A stretch of DNA of 64,000 nt from Pseudisothecium myosuroides (lineage: Eukaryota > Streptophyta > Bryopsida > Hypnales > Lembophyllaceae), in NCBI GenBank assembly GCA_951799445.1, contig OX637291.1:5706501-5770500 (forward strand). The letters are read 5' to 3'. The position numbers and the translations under genes are program-made. The notes below the pieces were generated by a model, which did not search any database, was not told the origin of the DNA, and saw only the letters and a program-made list of their open reading frames with translations. Positions 47,463 to 58,837 of this stretch are shown here, piece after piece; positions within the stretch are counted from its first letter, which is position 1; each line of letters begins with the position of its first letter.

Positions 47463-47719
47463 GGTCAAGTCTAAAGTAGTTCGACGAGCCTCTTGCGGAG
47501 GTAAAGCCAAGGATGAATGTAAAAAAAGGCCCCCCTATCTTGTGTTGTCTCTAGGGTATGTTCTAAACTTCTTCTAGCTAATTGAGGACCTCTTATTGCA
47601 AATATGAACTCAAAGTTTGCAAATTTTATCATGCCTCACAAATAAAAGTCCCTGCATTTTTCCTAGGGACAAAATAGGGGCCTCTGCAAGAGGCTTGTTG
47701 AACTACTTTAGACTCAACC
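47463..47719 (-). mobile_element. MULE-like MITE, family M2, copy 1 (257 bp)
   Basis: Inverted ends of about 37 bp: the left runs GGTCAAGTCTAAAGTAGTTC and on to GCCTCTTGCGGAGG, and the right is its complement with a few changes. Flanks share GAAAAAAG (47455-47462 and 47720-47727), 8 bp, possibly a 9-bp duplication with a change. The interior is the reverse complement of the copy at 54084-54357. Confidence 0.75.
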
Positions 47720-47727
47720 GAAAAAAG

Positions 47728-49000
47728 TCAGGGACTTTGAGAGGACAAGTCATGGGGTCCGTTCACTCACCCCATCCATTTGTTTTTTTTGTTTTTTTTA
47801 TAACAAATGGAAACCACTGTATTAAAAGAGAACCAAGTAACCGTCAAGCCAAAGGCTGGACAAATGAAGAGAGGACAAGCAAAGGACAAAAAGAAGAGCA
47901 TCAAAAAAGAATCTCAAAACTAAAAGAACAAACAAAGAGGAGGGCTAGTTTTGTAGGGCTAGCTTTGTTTCACTTGATAGAGTAACCAACCCTAGTGGCA
48001 AGAATCGGAGATTGCAACCAAATACTAGAAAATTTGGACCAAATCCTATCAGAATTTGAGGTCTACGCCTAGAAACTAAGTCAGTCTTGAGAGCAGCAGC
48101 TCGTCCTGAGCACCCCAGCCATTTGGATGTGGACGTACTGTAGGACACAAATATATTTCCCTTCAGTTGTTTTTGCCACCCATTTCTGGAATGCTATGTG
48201 TTGTACGGTGCAGGAGTGAGGCTCAGAAGAAGGTTCGTCGTCACGGCTTCTTCTTATTACCATATTAAGCTTAGTTAGTTCGCACAGCAACTGGAATTGT
48301 ACAGTGTCATGTCTCCTGAGTCCTCCCTTTTTGACCTCCGACCACGTCCCACCATGTCAAACAGCCAATCAGCAAGTCCCGTCACCCCCAAAAGGACCAA
48401 GGGCCATGTGATTGTCTACTCAGTGATGGCCACTTCGGACTGCTCCCTCGGAATTCATTGCTGAGAATCTGTTACTGCAATCGCAGCCCAATCTGTCGCT
48501 ATGGGAACCAAGTACAGGAATCAGGTGGGTACCCTACGCCAAGGTCAGATTGGGCAGAAATTAAGTCTTTTGTGTAGAAAAAAAGTGCCACATGTCATCT
48601 TGTGAACGGTGTAGAGTGACGTGGACCCTTGTGAATCTGATGTGGAAACTCAATATCGGCACCTGGGTGCTGAATTAGACCTTCACATATAGTCCCTCCA
48701 AAACTACCACTGTGTGCTACTGTGCCTAGTTAACTTACTAATATTAGACTGGTCCAATTTTCATATTTTTTTGTAGGCAAGTGAAAAGGAGGTTCCAATG
48801 CACCAATGAACATGACATTTGAATATCGTATGCAAAACCTAGGAAGGGTAAAAAAAAAATCATTGACTGAGGTTCTAAATTTGCTTCTATAACCTACATA
48901 CATATTGATTTTGGAGATGTACACAAAGAGATGGCGGCAGTTTTAGACAGGGTGCGATTTTGGGTTTACCCATCTTATGAAGGGCAGTGGATTTGGGCTC
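47728..49000. other. Intergenic DNA with a GC-richer island (48290-48700)
   Basis: The island contains a CCAAT box-like CAGCCAATCAGC and a short ATG-led stretch ending in GTGGGT, so a small first exon is conceivable. No downstream exon was found and no product is recognised. ORFs at 47617-47985 (+), 47945-48148 (-), 48081-48290 (-) and 48730-48924 (-) show no domains. Confidence 0.35.
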
Positions 49001-49002
49001 TA

Positions 49003-49314
49003 AGGTAGGGGGCTGTAAAAGCGACCTGTTTCTAAATGCGATCTGTCTCTAAATGCGATCTGGTAGATTCTGCCTCATAACATGTACCAGAAGTGTACAT
49101 TTCAGGAGGGGGTTGCTTTTAGAAACCACTATGTTTTCAACTTCAAAAATTCATAACTAATTCCATGAATGTCCAAAAAATATGAAACAACTTGGGTTAG
49201 ATGCCAATTCCATTTTTCTTACCATGAAAATTTACTGAAAATTGTTTTAAGCAGTTTAGCTTCCCCCAAAATGCAAATCAGCTCTTAAAGGGTCGCTTTT
49301 ACAGCCCCCTACCT
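49003..49314 (+). mobile_element. TA-flanked MITE, family M1, copy 2 (312 bp)
   Basis: Perfect 24-bp inverted ends: 49003-49026, starting AGGTAGGGGGCTGTAAAAGC, against 49291-49314. The left flank is TA; the right flank reads TG, apparently mutated. The interior matches copies 1 and 3, including ATATGAAACAACTTGG. Confidence 0.9.
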
Positions 49315-49960
49315 TGTTGTATGTGTTCCAATGTATCTAATGTCCTGCTGTACGGTACGATCTGAAGTATCTTGTGTGCTGACATTCAAGTCATCTTGGT
49401 CTCGCCTGCAGTCCAAAAGAGTGGCTGACAATGCAAGAGTCCAAGCTGGTGCTCCTCATTCACTTGGAGGCTCCAGCGGTGCCTCGGTGACCCCGGGGCG
49501 ATGACGACGACAACGCACCCCCAGGTGCACTTTTCCTTCGCAGGACCAGAACTGCCGAGAAGATGAACCTTCGAGGAACGATCTGGGTGAATGCACCGCA
49601 ATCTGCCACGGATCCAGCTTGTGGGCTTGGGATTGGATTGGATCACTATGAGAGACGTCACGGTCTGAGGAAACGAGGGAAATGTCTGCGAGTAGACCCA
49701 TGGGGAGTCAAATTTGTCATGTGGGTTTTCTTATTAGTCATTTCTCTAGTCTACGCACAAGGTAGAACCACCCAATCCAGATCAAGGAGCCATGGCCAAC
49801 CTCTATGATGCTCTATTTCAGACCACACAGGGTGTCCAAGTTTGGAATGTGTTTTTTTCTTTTTGGAATGTGTGTTTTTCTCCTTTTCAAGATTGGGATG
49901 ATTAAGGTCATGACACCTGTCCCAAAGTGTGCAGAAAGTATTGAGCAACATAGTAGGAAG
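49315..49960. other. GC-richer stretch, no recognised gene
   Basis: Overlapping ORFs of 81-91 codons on both strands at 49386-49808, none with a recognisable domain. It may be a decayed gene fragment. Confidence 0.35.
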
Positions 49961-49962
49961 TA

Positions 49963-50275
49963 AGGTAGGAGGCTTGAACTTCGACAGGGCATTTTGAACC
50001 GAACGGACATAGGTACATTTTGCTTTCTTCAATTTACCAAAATGTACAAACAATGTACATTCTAAGAGGTGGTCGCTTTTAGAGCCTTATGGCTTTTCAA
50101 CTTCAAAATTTAATAACTAATTCCACAAAGCTCCAAAAAAATATGAAACAACTTGGGCCAAATGCCATTTCCTCTTGTCTTTCAAGGAAAATTTACTGAA
50201 AAATATTTCAAGATGTTTTACCCACCCAAAATTCAGGTCCAATGCTTAGATGGTTGCTTTATGGACCTCCTACCT
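49963..50275 (+). mobile_element. TA-flanked MITE, family M1, copy 3 (313 bp)
   Basis: Ends AGGTAGGAGGCTTGAA and, inverted, GGACCTCCTACCT, with TA at 49961-49962 and 50276-50277. It shares with copy 1 a CATTTTGCTTTCTTCAATTTACC block missing from copy 2. Confidence 0.85.
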
Positions 50276-50277
50276 TA

Positions 50278-52311
50278 GTGAGTGGAAAAGTAGTTCGACT
50301 ATGATTGGAATTGGAAGACTTTAGATATTGGCTACACGTTTGGAGCACTTTTTGCCTCCCAAAATTCATAGTAATTTCAATTTTGACAATAATAATTACA
50401 AAAAATTCACAATCCTTATATTTCTTATCTCTTTACATGAGAAATTTTTCTCACGTATCTTTTTGCCTTACATTGCTCCTCATCTGTTATGAAATTGCTT
50501 ATTTGATCATGTATGGGTGGTCCTACCTTACCATGTTTCTATTGGTGGTTGGGAAGGAGCGGCGTTGCATTAGAAGCTTACAACCCATTTCCAACCCCTT
50601 AAAGATTCGAGCATAGCTACCAGCTAAGTTTGGTGAGGGGAAAATTTTCCCTATGCAAAGAAATAGATTTCAAAAGGATTTGAATTTATTCTTTTTACAT
50701 TTTTTCCTTTATAAACAAAATTATCATGAATTTTTTCGTGAAGATCCTGTGAAACCTATTCTTGTTATATAGGTCATTCTATTTTTAACCATAGGCTGGT
50801 TACAAAATCAATGAAAGTAATAATTGTGGCCTTCAATGTACATGTTGTGATCATTCTATGCTTTCAATGTACACTTCTTGCACATTTCTGTTGGTCCTAT
50901 TGGTCATGCTCTACATGAGCAATCACCCTAAACTGAAAAACATCCAACTAATGCAATTGTTGCCCACCTCAGAAAGGGCAAATCTAAGGAGCTCGAGGAG
51001 AAGACAAGTGTGCCCATTCTTGTTTTTCTTACAAGCACTATTCTAATTTCAATGACCGCCATGTACCGCAAACTCCACCAAAAATTGCAAAATGATTAGA
51101 ATGTTGCGAAAATTTAAATGAACATTTTCAACTCTCTTGTCTTTCATTGAGCACAAAAAGGTCGTCATTTCAAAATATTCTCACTAAGATATGCTCCATC
51201 AAAGTGCATTGCCTTATTTAAACCTCTACCAAACTGTGTGGTCAAATAATTTGAATTTTTTTTAAGTGCTCACTCTCAATGTGAACCAGGTTTTTTTTTC
51301 GCACTGTAGATGAACAATGGAGCCCTTGTATGCCCTTCGTTTGCTGGTGAATAATTGGAGGGAGCCAAACACAGTGGTGAAAATCTGTCAGAGGGAGTTG
51401 GAATCTGGTGAAATTTCGTCAAAAACAGAAGCCCTGATGTGAACTGTACATTCCTACAATTACAATTTATCCAATCTCAAGAAAAAATGAGCAAACAAAT
51501 TGCTTGAGTTCTTGGTAGTTTTGGCCCAATTTTAAAAGCACATCCCCCTTGGATCATTAGAGAATAAGAAAATTTATCTTGCGGAAGTTTGAGTAGTTAC
51601 TTTGTTAAAAAAATGAGTCATTGTTATTAGAATAAAGCCTCTTGTAGTATAGTTGCTTGTTTTCTATCAAAAACCTAAAGATAAGATTTTTGTAGATTTA
51701 TGGATTGTACAATATCTATTGAAATACAAATTAGGTCATATAGAAGTGCATCTTTGAAAACTTGTTAGTAATTTTAGATTTTATAAATGATGTGTTTAAA
51801 AGATGAGGTGGTAGTTCAAACTTCCTGAAATGTGAAGTGTTATAAAGTGTAATTTAGAAAAAACAGTTAATGATGATTTTCAAAATAAAAATTATAAAAT
51901 ATAATCCATTGATCATATTCATACTATTGGATTTACTTCTATGCTAAACAATATTTATCTTAAAAAATTTGAAACAAAAAGTTTGAAGATTGAAAACTTC
52001 TTCTAACAAGATTGTGGATTACCGCACATTAGTGATTTTCACAAGATTTATTCCTTCAAACTTTTTATTTCACAAGATTTGATTATGATGAATTATTGAA
52101 ATTCTTAATTTACTTTTTTATTTAAGTTTTTTTTTGAAAGGCTATTTTAAGAACTAAAGAATTAATTATTTTTTGAGGTAGAATATGTTTGTATTCTTTA
52201 AATTTATAGACCAATTTCAAGAAACCAATATTTGACTTCATGTTTGTTTTCTAATTGACGGTGATCATATATGGCTTATTTAATTTTCAATGTGTACATG
52301 TTATGTATTTT
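50278..52311. other. AT-rich intergenic DNA, no gene seen
   Basis: The 103-aa ORF at 50305-50616 (+) is hydrophobic and unrecognised. No splice-consistent gene was found. Confidence 0.4.
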
Positions 52312-52543
52312 TTAACCCTTAAAGGATAGATTGGTGACCGTGGAAATCATTCCTTTGGATACCGTAAGAATCATTGCTTTAAAAAAAAAGTAAAGGCACT
52401 CATTCAAAGTCAAACTACTATAGAAGACCTTCCTTTTCTACAGCAAAATTTTGAGGATGAATAGTTTTTTTTTTGTCAGCATGTAAGGATTCTTTGTTAT
52501 TTAATCAGACGCCAAACGTCCGCCACGTCGTTTATAGGCCAAG
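52312..52543 (+). mobile_element. TTAA MITE, family T1, copy 2
   Basis: Begins TTAACCCTTAAAGGATAG. It runs parallel to the outer element at 58385-58837, with GGAAATCATTC, CACTCATTCAAAGTCAAACT, GAGGATGAATAGTT and GGATTCTTTGT blocks in the same order. The right TTAA is lost (TTTATAGGCCAA). At the place where the outer element at 58385 is interrupted, this copy has an uninterrupted TTTAAA, so it serves as the empty-site reference. Confidence 0.7.
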
Positions 52544-53002
52544 TTGATGTAAAAACTAGTATTTTTAACCAAATGCACATAAAATAAGAGGGGTGCTATT
52601 ATGTGAGTATAGGAGTGTGAGTCCATGAGCCTGAAATACTACGTACATACCTATATTATAGGTGTATATACTATAGAAACTGTCGATGATTATAGGATAT
52701 ATATATTACAAATACCAATATTATAGGTGTTTATGATACATACACCTTCTATAGTGTGGGGTATCTATATTATAGGTACCTATATTGTAGGCTCAATACT
52801 CACAAGCTCACATTCTTAGGCTCACATACTAGCACCGTTGAAATCCAAGATTCTTCATCAATTTCAATGAAGCCTTCTTACTTATCCACTTACCTTCTTA
52901 TTTATCCACTTACCTTCTTATTTATCCACTTACCTTCTTCCACATAATTTATAGATCTTCAATAAAGTTTGGAAAATGAAGGTTCCCTATTGTAGCCCCC
53001 TA
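52544..53002. repeat. TATATTATAGG repeats and a 20-bp tandem repeat
   Basis: Positions 52640-52800 hold several scattered TATATTATAGGT units. Positions 52872-52938 hold 3.4 units of a 20-bp repeat of the form CCTTCTTATTTATCCACTTA. No gene is seen. Confidence 0.75.
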
Positions 53003-53122
53003 TTAACTCCTAAATGTATTTGTGTAAAAATTTCAAAGAAAGGAAGTTAAAACTCCATTTGTAGTGAGCGGCCCAAATTTGCTATGTTGCCAAAAATCGG
53101 TGTTTGGGCATTTAGGGGTTAA
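53003..53122. mobile_element. Short TTAA-flanked element (120 bp)
   Basis: Left end TTAACTCCTAAATGTATTTG; the reverse complement of the right end is TTAACCCCTAAATGCCCAAA. It shares its right TTAA (53119-53122) with the next element. Confidence 0.6.
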
Positions 53123-54080
53123 CCCCTCACCACCCAAGGGGACCAAAAGTGTCCTCATAATCCAATTCAAAATGTTGTAACTCTTGCATCCAAGGTCCAA
53201 ATTCAATAAAACTTATTGGAAAATTTTCACTGTCTTTTCTAGTTTGTGTCGTAAATTTTTTAGATCAATCCAAGATGTCTTGATTTTTTGGAAGCCAATT
53301 GAAATTCATAGGTTCAATTTGAGTTCACCAAACTGCATTTATTGGCTGCAAGTTTGGGGGCTTGTATCTCCTTCATCCATTGTTTGTTTTCAATAACATT
53401 TGTTGAGTTATGTTCCCCTTGAAGTCTAATTATTGTGTAAATAATTTAATGTCAATCCAAGTTGTTTTGAATGTTTGGAAGCAATTCGAAGTTCAAAACC
53501 CTGACATTTATGGATTACAGTGAACTTTAGCGGCTTGTTTCCTCTTCACATAGTGTCCAATTTCAATAAATTTAAAAAAAAAGGTTGCGCATACTAGTCA
53601 AGTTTGTGTGGCTAAAATTTCATATCAATCCAAGAAATTATGAATGGCTAAGAAGCATTTTAGTAGAAGGAGGTTCAGCCTTAGATGTGTTTTTTGTAAT
53701 TTTTTTTGCTACTTTTTGACATTTCAAAGCCATTTTGTAGACATAGTGAATCAATTGAATGATAAATTTTTTTCACCATTGTGTTTGTATGTTGGTTTTG
53801 AATCACTTTGTGGTTCAAAGTTTTTTCATTTGAGTAGGTTTAGAAACCAAATTTCACCTCCAAATGTATTGCTAGGAAAATTTCAGCATCTATTTTCAAC
53901 ACTAAAACATTATAATCTATGTGGCCGAATGACTCTAAATTTGCTTCACGGCATCTACAACACGTACACTACAAGACTCTGCGGTTGAGATCTCTATTAT
54001 TTAGTGACATTTAGATTTATAACACTTCTAAAGCAATTATGTTTTTGAAACCAAAAAGGCCTTGGTCTTTGAGGGGTTAA
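53119..54080. mobile_element. TTAA-flanked element (962 bp), distinct interior
   Basis: Left end TTAACCCCTCACCACCC. The reverse complement of the right end, TTAACCCCTCAAAGACCAAG, matches the left end of the copy at 56358 almost exactly. The interior does not resemble the other T2 copies and contains three loose repeats of TCAATCCAAG(A/T)TGT-like text. The ORF at 53644-53988 is unrecognised. Confidence 0.6.
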
Positions 54081-54083
54081 ATG

Positions 54084-54357
54084 GGTTGAACTTATAGTTG
54101 TGCAACGACCTGTTGCGGAGGCTCTTTTGCCCCACCTCCTGTTTTTATCCTTAGGAAAAATACAAGAATTTTTTTATCTGCGAGGCATGACAGAATTTGT
54201 AAATTCTGAGTTCATATTTGCAATCAAAAGCCCCAAATTAGCTAGGAGAGGCCTAGAACATACCCTAGAGACGGCACAAAATGGTTTTTTTTTTTTTTTA
54301 CATTGACCCTTGGCTTTACCTCCACAAGAGGCTCGTCGCACAACTAAAAGCTCGACC
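54084..54357 (+). mobile_element. MULE-like MITE, family M2, copy 2 (274 bp)
   Basis: Flanked by a perfect 9-bp duplication GGTTAAATG (54075-54083 and 54358-54366). Ends: left GGTTGAACTTATAGTTGTGC; right, inverted, GGTCGAGCTTTTAGTTGTGC. A 9-bp target duplication is the Mutator-superfamily hallmark. It inserted into the TTAA end of the preceding element and duplicated it. Confidence 0.88.
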
Positions 54358-54435
54358 GGTTAAATGCCACCAATGTGAATAGGATGGTAGTGATGGAAAT
54401 TGTAGTCAAAACTTACACTCAGACAAAATAGGCTA

Positions 54436-54813
54436 AGGTAGATCCCCCATTTCCAATCAGTATCCCATTTCTGTAGAATAGGGTGGTTTGTTTCCAAAAC
54501 ACACTGTGCTCTATTTCCAATCAACTGGACACCAAAAAATGATGACTCTTGATGACTCCTGAAGCTTGGTGATTGGCCATAGGGTTTGAAGCATACGTCG
54601 GTCGGAAATGGAATACCCTATATCACAGTTTGAGGGCAAACAGAATCTTTCTGTTTAAAATTTATAGTAATTTCGTTTGGAAGAATGAAGGTCTCCAAAA
54701 GTACGGAATCCTTATCAAATGTATTTCTGCACACGGGAAAATTTATTTCTTGATTTTCCCGATGTTGTACATGGTCCGATTTGCTTAAGTGATCGGAAAT
54801 GGGGGATCTACCT
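54436..54813 (+). mobile_element. TA-flanked MITE, family M3 (378 bp)
   Basis: Inverted ends AGGTAGATCCCCCATTTCC (left) and its complement at the right (GGAAATGGGGGATCTACCT), with TA at 54434-54435 and 54814-54815. It shares AGGTAG and the TA target with family M1 but has a different interior. The 71-aa ORF inside is probably chance. Confidence 0.85.
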
Positions 54814-54815
54814 TA

Positions 54816-56357
54816 TAGCCAATCAATTGCAAATTCACCCACCCAGCTCCAGTTCAGTTCAGTTCAGGTGGGGGCATGCAACTGAAATGTGTCCACCTGG
54901 CATGATGTTGGCCTGTTTCCCTTTTTCTGCATGGGTGCCTCGGAACTCCCCAACCAGGCCTCCATTTGTGTGAAGAGCCAATGGCATGGTTTCCACCTGG
55001 ATCAGTCCCGCAGCCCATTTGGTAACGGAGTCCGTCTTCGACCGCCCGCATGCCAAGTGGTGCCTTCAAATGGCTGGGAGGGACGGAATGCAAGTGCCTG
55101 AGGGCCTATGGCAACCCATCCAAATACAGTACTAAACTTCCCACCCGAACTTTTTATTTTTTTATTTTGAACAAATTGGAACTAGCCATTGCATTAAAAA
55201 AAAAACAATACATCCACCCACCCGAACTTTCATCTGTTCAGCAGGGAACCTTCTTGGGGATCATCATGGACCCAATCCATGGAATGTGGTGCAGGCAGGC
55301 CACGACGACCCCAGCCGCATTGATAGATGGAATTCAACGGGACCGCAGAAACAGTCGGTTCAAACAGCTGGGGTGAACGAACCAACCCCCTTGCTTGTCC
55401 CCGGTTTTACACCCGGGAAAGCTAGCAATGGGTTACAAGTGTTCACCAATAGGTAGACAATAAGGTGGGGTTTTTTTCCATCATTTTTAATGAAGTGCCA
55501 AAGTGGTGATATAAAATGTTACAGTGGTGCTCCAAATTGCAACATTCATCTATACCGTAATGTGACATGGGTTTTGTCTTTGCAATGACGAAATAATTAT
55601 TTTTTTCAGCCAAAGTGATCTGTTTACACTGATATGAATTAATGATGATTTTGGTTTGGTTGTCTAGTAATTGTTTTACAATTCGTCATTTCTTCAGTGT
55701 GATTGAAATATCATGTACTTTCAAATTTAAGAGATTCATGCATACATGAAAGAAGTGGACTTTGAAACAGTTCAAGGTATCGGTGGTGGTTCATTTATTT
55801 GTTAACGGTTCAATATAATGAATATATATATATAGAATGTCTCCAATCCACAACAAACTATGCTAACTAAATAGTCAAGGTCTTGTAAATTCTCTCTTCC
55901 ACAAATTCAAAACCCTTCCAACTCTGGTAATTAGTGAAGTTTCGACAAAGCTCTTATTTATTTTCTACAAATTTTGTTGTCTATCTCTTAATTTTTATAG
56001 AAATTCGATTTTGACATTAATGAATTAATAAGAAAAACAAAACCTATGTCACACTATGGTATATTGGATAGAAAGTATCAAATTAGCACATACCACATGT
56101 CCACAATTCTATTTTCATCCACGATCTGGTGATTCCATCCAAGATTGCTTTATATTTTGAAATATTCTAGCCAAAAACCTCATAATTTGTTGCCAATTTT
56201 TTAGCCAAATTATTTTTTTATATGCAATCTGGAACTACAATCTCCCCCCCCAGCCCGGACACTTAGTCCATTGAGAGCAATAACTTATAAGCCCATTCAC
56301 CTTCCCAAGCTTGCTCACTCACTCTTTTTACATAGAGTGCACTTTAGGATGTAATTG
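54816..56357. other. GC-richer island (54840-55400), then AT-rich DNA
   Basis: ORFs of 65-108 codons on both strands in the island have no recognisable domain; an A10 run near 55197 suggests a possible retroposed tail. Remaining DNA is AT-rich with a short (TA)n at 55822. A decayed gene fragment is possible. Confidence 0.35.
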
Positions 56358-57291
56358 TTAACCCCTCAAGGACCAAGGCCTTTTTTTTGCCAAAAAACAC
56401 TCAAAACTGCCATATCTATAGCAAAGAGTAAAAAAAATTGAAAATTGTTTTTTTCTCACATCTAACCGTAGGATCTTACACCTAACTAGTATGAGAGTGT
56501 GTTGAAAAAATTTCAGAATTTTTGACCGCACAGTTTGCAAGATATCTGCGTTTAAAGTGAAAAAAACAAGTTTTTCAGCACACTGTGGGACTAGATTTTT
56601 TTACTTTGAACATTTTTAACTTAAATTTTTTGCACTACAGAGTTTTGAGCTTTAAATCTGTACAGTGGAGAATTGATTTGAGAGTCTAGGGAAAAAACAA
56701 ATATTCAAAATAGCTTAATTTTCATTCCTAAAAAAATTGTTAAGTAGAAGTAGATACAAGATAGAAGGAAAATCTAAAATATTCATATATTTTAGATGGA
56801 ATTAAAATGCACTAGTCCCAATGGTGAGATTGTTCTAGCAAGTAAATCAGACCATGTAAAAAACAATTGAAATATTGAAAAAATTGCATTCAGAAATGAA
56901 TCCTACAAGTTATTTTTTTCAAGAAGATGCTCTAACTGCCCGAAAAACAAGAATGTCCATAACTTTCTCATAACAAATCCAAATAAAATGAATCAAAGCT
57001 TTCTAGATAGACAAAAATATAATCTATGAGAAAAAAAAATTTAAAAATTCAAATTTTTGTCCATTTTTTTTTTGCTGCCCGAGTTGCCCCTCGTCCCCTC
57101 GTTTGAGCTTATTTGGTCATAACTTTTGTTCCCGGTCACCAATTGTGAAAAAAAATTATATTCCCACAAAGCTTATCAATTTTTCTATCTGTAAAAAAAG
57201 TTTCAAAAAATTACGACAAAATTTCAGCCCGTAGGTACCTGCCCAAAAACACATTTGTCCCCCGAAGGGACAATGGTCCTTTAGGGGTTAA
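56358..57291 (+). mobile_element. TTAA-flanked element, family T2, full-length (934 bp)
   Basis: Left end TTAACCCCTCAAGGACCAAG; right end, inverted, AATGGTCCTTTAGGGGTTAA. TTAA is intact on both sides. The interior follows the copy at 33284-34215: AAAACACTCAAAACTGCCAT, the CTAACCGTAGGATCTTACA block, and the CATAACTTTTG... block near the right end. It is non-coding. Confidence 0.75.
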
Positions 57292-57583
57292 GGTAGACTA
57301 GCTCAATTCCGTCCATAGTCCAATTCTGTCACCCTACATTTGGCCCCAATTTCGTCCGTTCAAACATCCAAATCTGTCCAGAAAATTGACAAAATTAATG
57401 CATTAAGATGGTATAACTTTTGCTCCCGGGCACTAATTGAAATAAAAAATATATTCTCATGAAGCTAATAAGTTTTTCTATCTTATGAGAAAGTTTCAAA
57501 AAATTCACCAAAAATTGAAGTCATAGGAACCTGCCCAAAATCCAATCTATTCCCCGAGGGGACAATTGTCTTTTAGGGGCTAA
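57292..57583 (+). repeat. Partial duplication of the T2 right end
   Basis: Positions 57407-57583 repeat 57112-57291 (ATAACTTTTG, CTCCCGG, then AGTTTCAAAAAATT and CCTGCCCAAAA) and finish with GTCTTTTAGGGGCTAA, a degenerate terminus. Either a local duplication or a second truncated insertion. Confidence 0.65.
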
Positions 57584-58384
57584 AATGACACCTTTCCTAT
57601 TACCACACAATAGAATTATAATAGACACCATTACTTTCTATATTTTGGATACAAACAACAAAATAGGATACATATCAATGTATGATATATTCCCTCTACT
57701 CCTAAATACTATAGAGTAGTTCTTTTTGTAGTAATGAAAGTATTAGGGATTTTGTAGAGAATTTTAATGCATGCAATGAACAAATGATTCTATAGTGAAT
57801 GAATAATGTGCACTTACAATTGAAAAAAAGGTGATGTTGTTATTAATAGAAATTAAGGGAAGATTAAAAAGCTAAGGTACACCTACTTTACACAAGGTAT
57901 TAATTTTTTAATATCAAACAGACACATAGATACATGTACTACTAAGGTGCACAAAATACCCACATCAAAGCTTATTTATTCAAAGATACAATAAGGCAAT
58001 ACAAAAATTAAGAAAACTCATTGTCTCTTAAACCAATTCCACATGCCGTACCTTCATGAATACTAGCATTTTTTGAAGGCCGCCCGTTCCACCATCCAAT
58101 ACTAGCACGGCTACTTTCCCACTAATATACCACAACAACACAGGGCAATTGCCGTGCAAAATTATGCCCCAACATACTCTACATACGCATTGTACCATTT
58201 TCAAACCCTCTTCCAAGCAATCCATCAACCTAACACCAAATTAACACTATAGAAAACCTATGTGTGTGTTTTGACGTAATTTTAGGTGACATCCACTTAT
58301 TTTTTATGTTAACAGTAACGTCAAACATAACATCTTCATCTCGACTTTTTGAACTCTGATGTGTGACCATGAATGAACAAACTT
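57584..58384. other. AT-rich intergenic DNA, no gene seen
   Basis: The 66-aa minus ORF at 58028-58228 has Cys-rich text but no recognised domain. Confidence 0.4.
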
Positions 58385-58837
58385 TTAACCTTTAAAAGAC
58401 AAACTAATGATTGGAAATCATTCATTTTCATACTATGTGAATGATTGGTTTAACCTAGTAAGGACGCCACGGACCATAAGTGTCCGATGAATGACAAGGG
58501 ATTCTCCAATGTAGGACAGAACTACAACTATTCATCCTTGGAGTTTTTTGTGGAAAGTAGAGAACATCTACAGTAGCTTGACTTCCAATGAGTACTTTTG
58601 GATATTTTTATTCCAATGACTCTCACGGTTATACAATGCATGATTTCCAGGGTCACCCCCCGCGTCCTTACAGGGTTAAACAAAATCCAAAAGCACTCAT
58701 TGGAGGTCAAACTACTATACTAGACCTCTCATTTCAAACAAAATTCCAAGGATGAATAGTTGCACTCCTATCCAGTATGGAGAGATTCTTTGTCATTCAT
58801 CGGCCGAAGAACGACCGTACCATCGTTTAAGGATTAA
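58385..58837 (+). mobile_element. TTAA MITE, family T1, outer copy, interrupted
   Basis: Left end TTAACCTTTAAAAGAC; right end, inverted, GTTTAAGGATTAA. Without the inner insertion it is about 227 bp and parallels the copy at 52312-52543. The interruption falls at a TTAA within it. Confidence 0.75.
58450..58679 (-). mobile_element. TTAA MITE, family T1, inner copy in reverse orientation
   Basis: Flanked by TTAA at 58450-58453 and 58676-58679. Ends TTAACCTAGTAAGGACGC and, inverted, TTAACCCTGTAAGGACGC (16 of 18 identical). Its reverse complement runs parallel to the outer copy, so the pair forms a large imperfect hairpin (arms about 58470-58610 and 58680-58830). Confidence 0.8.

Noticed and set aside
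47061..47474. 137-aa ORF as a gene.
   Set aside because: It overlaps a diverged MITE relative, has no recognisable domain, and its composition follows the repeat.
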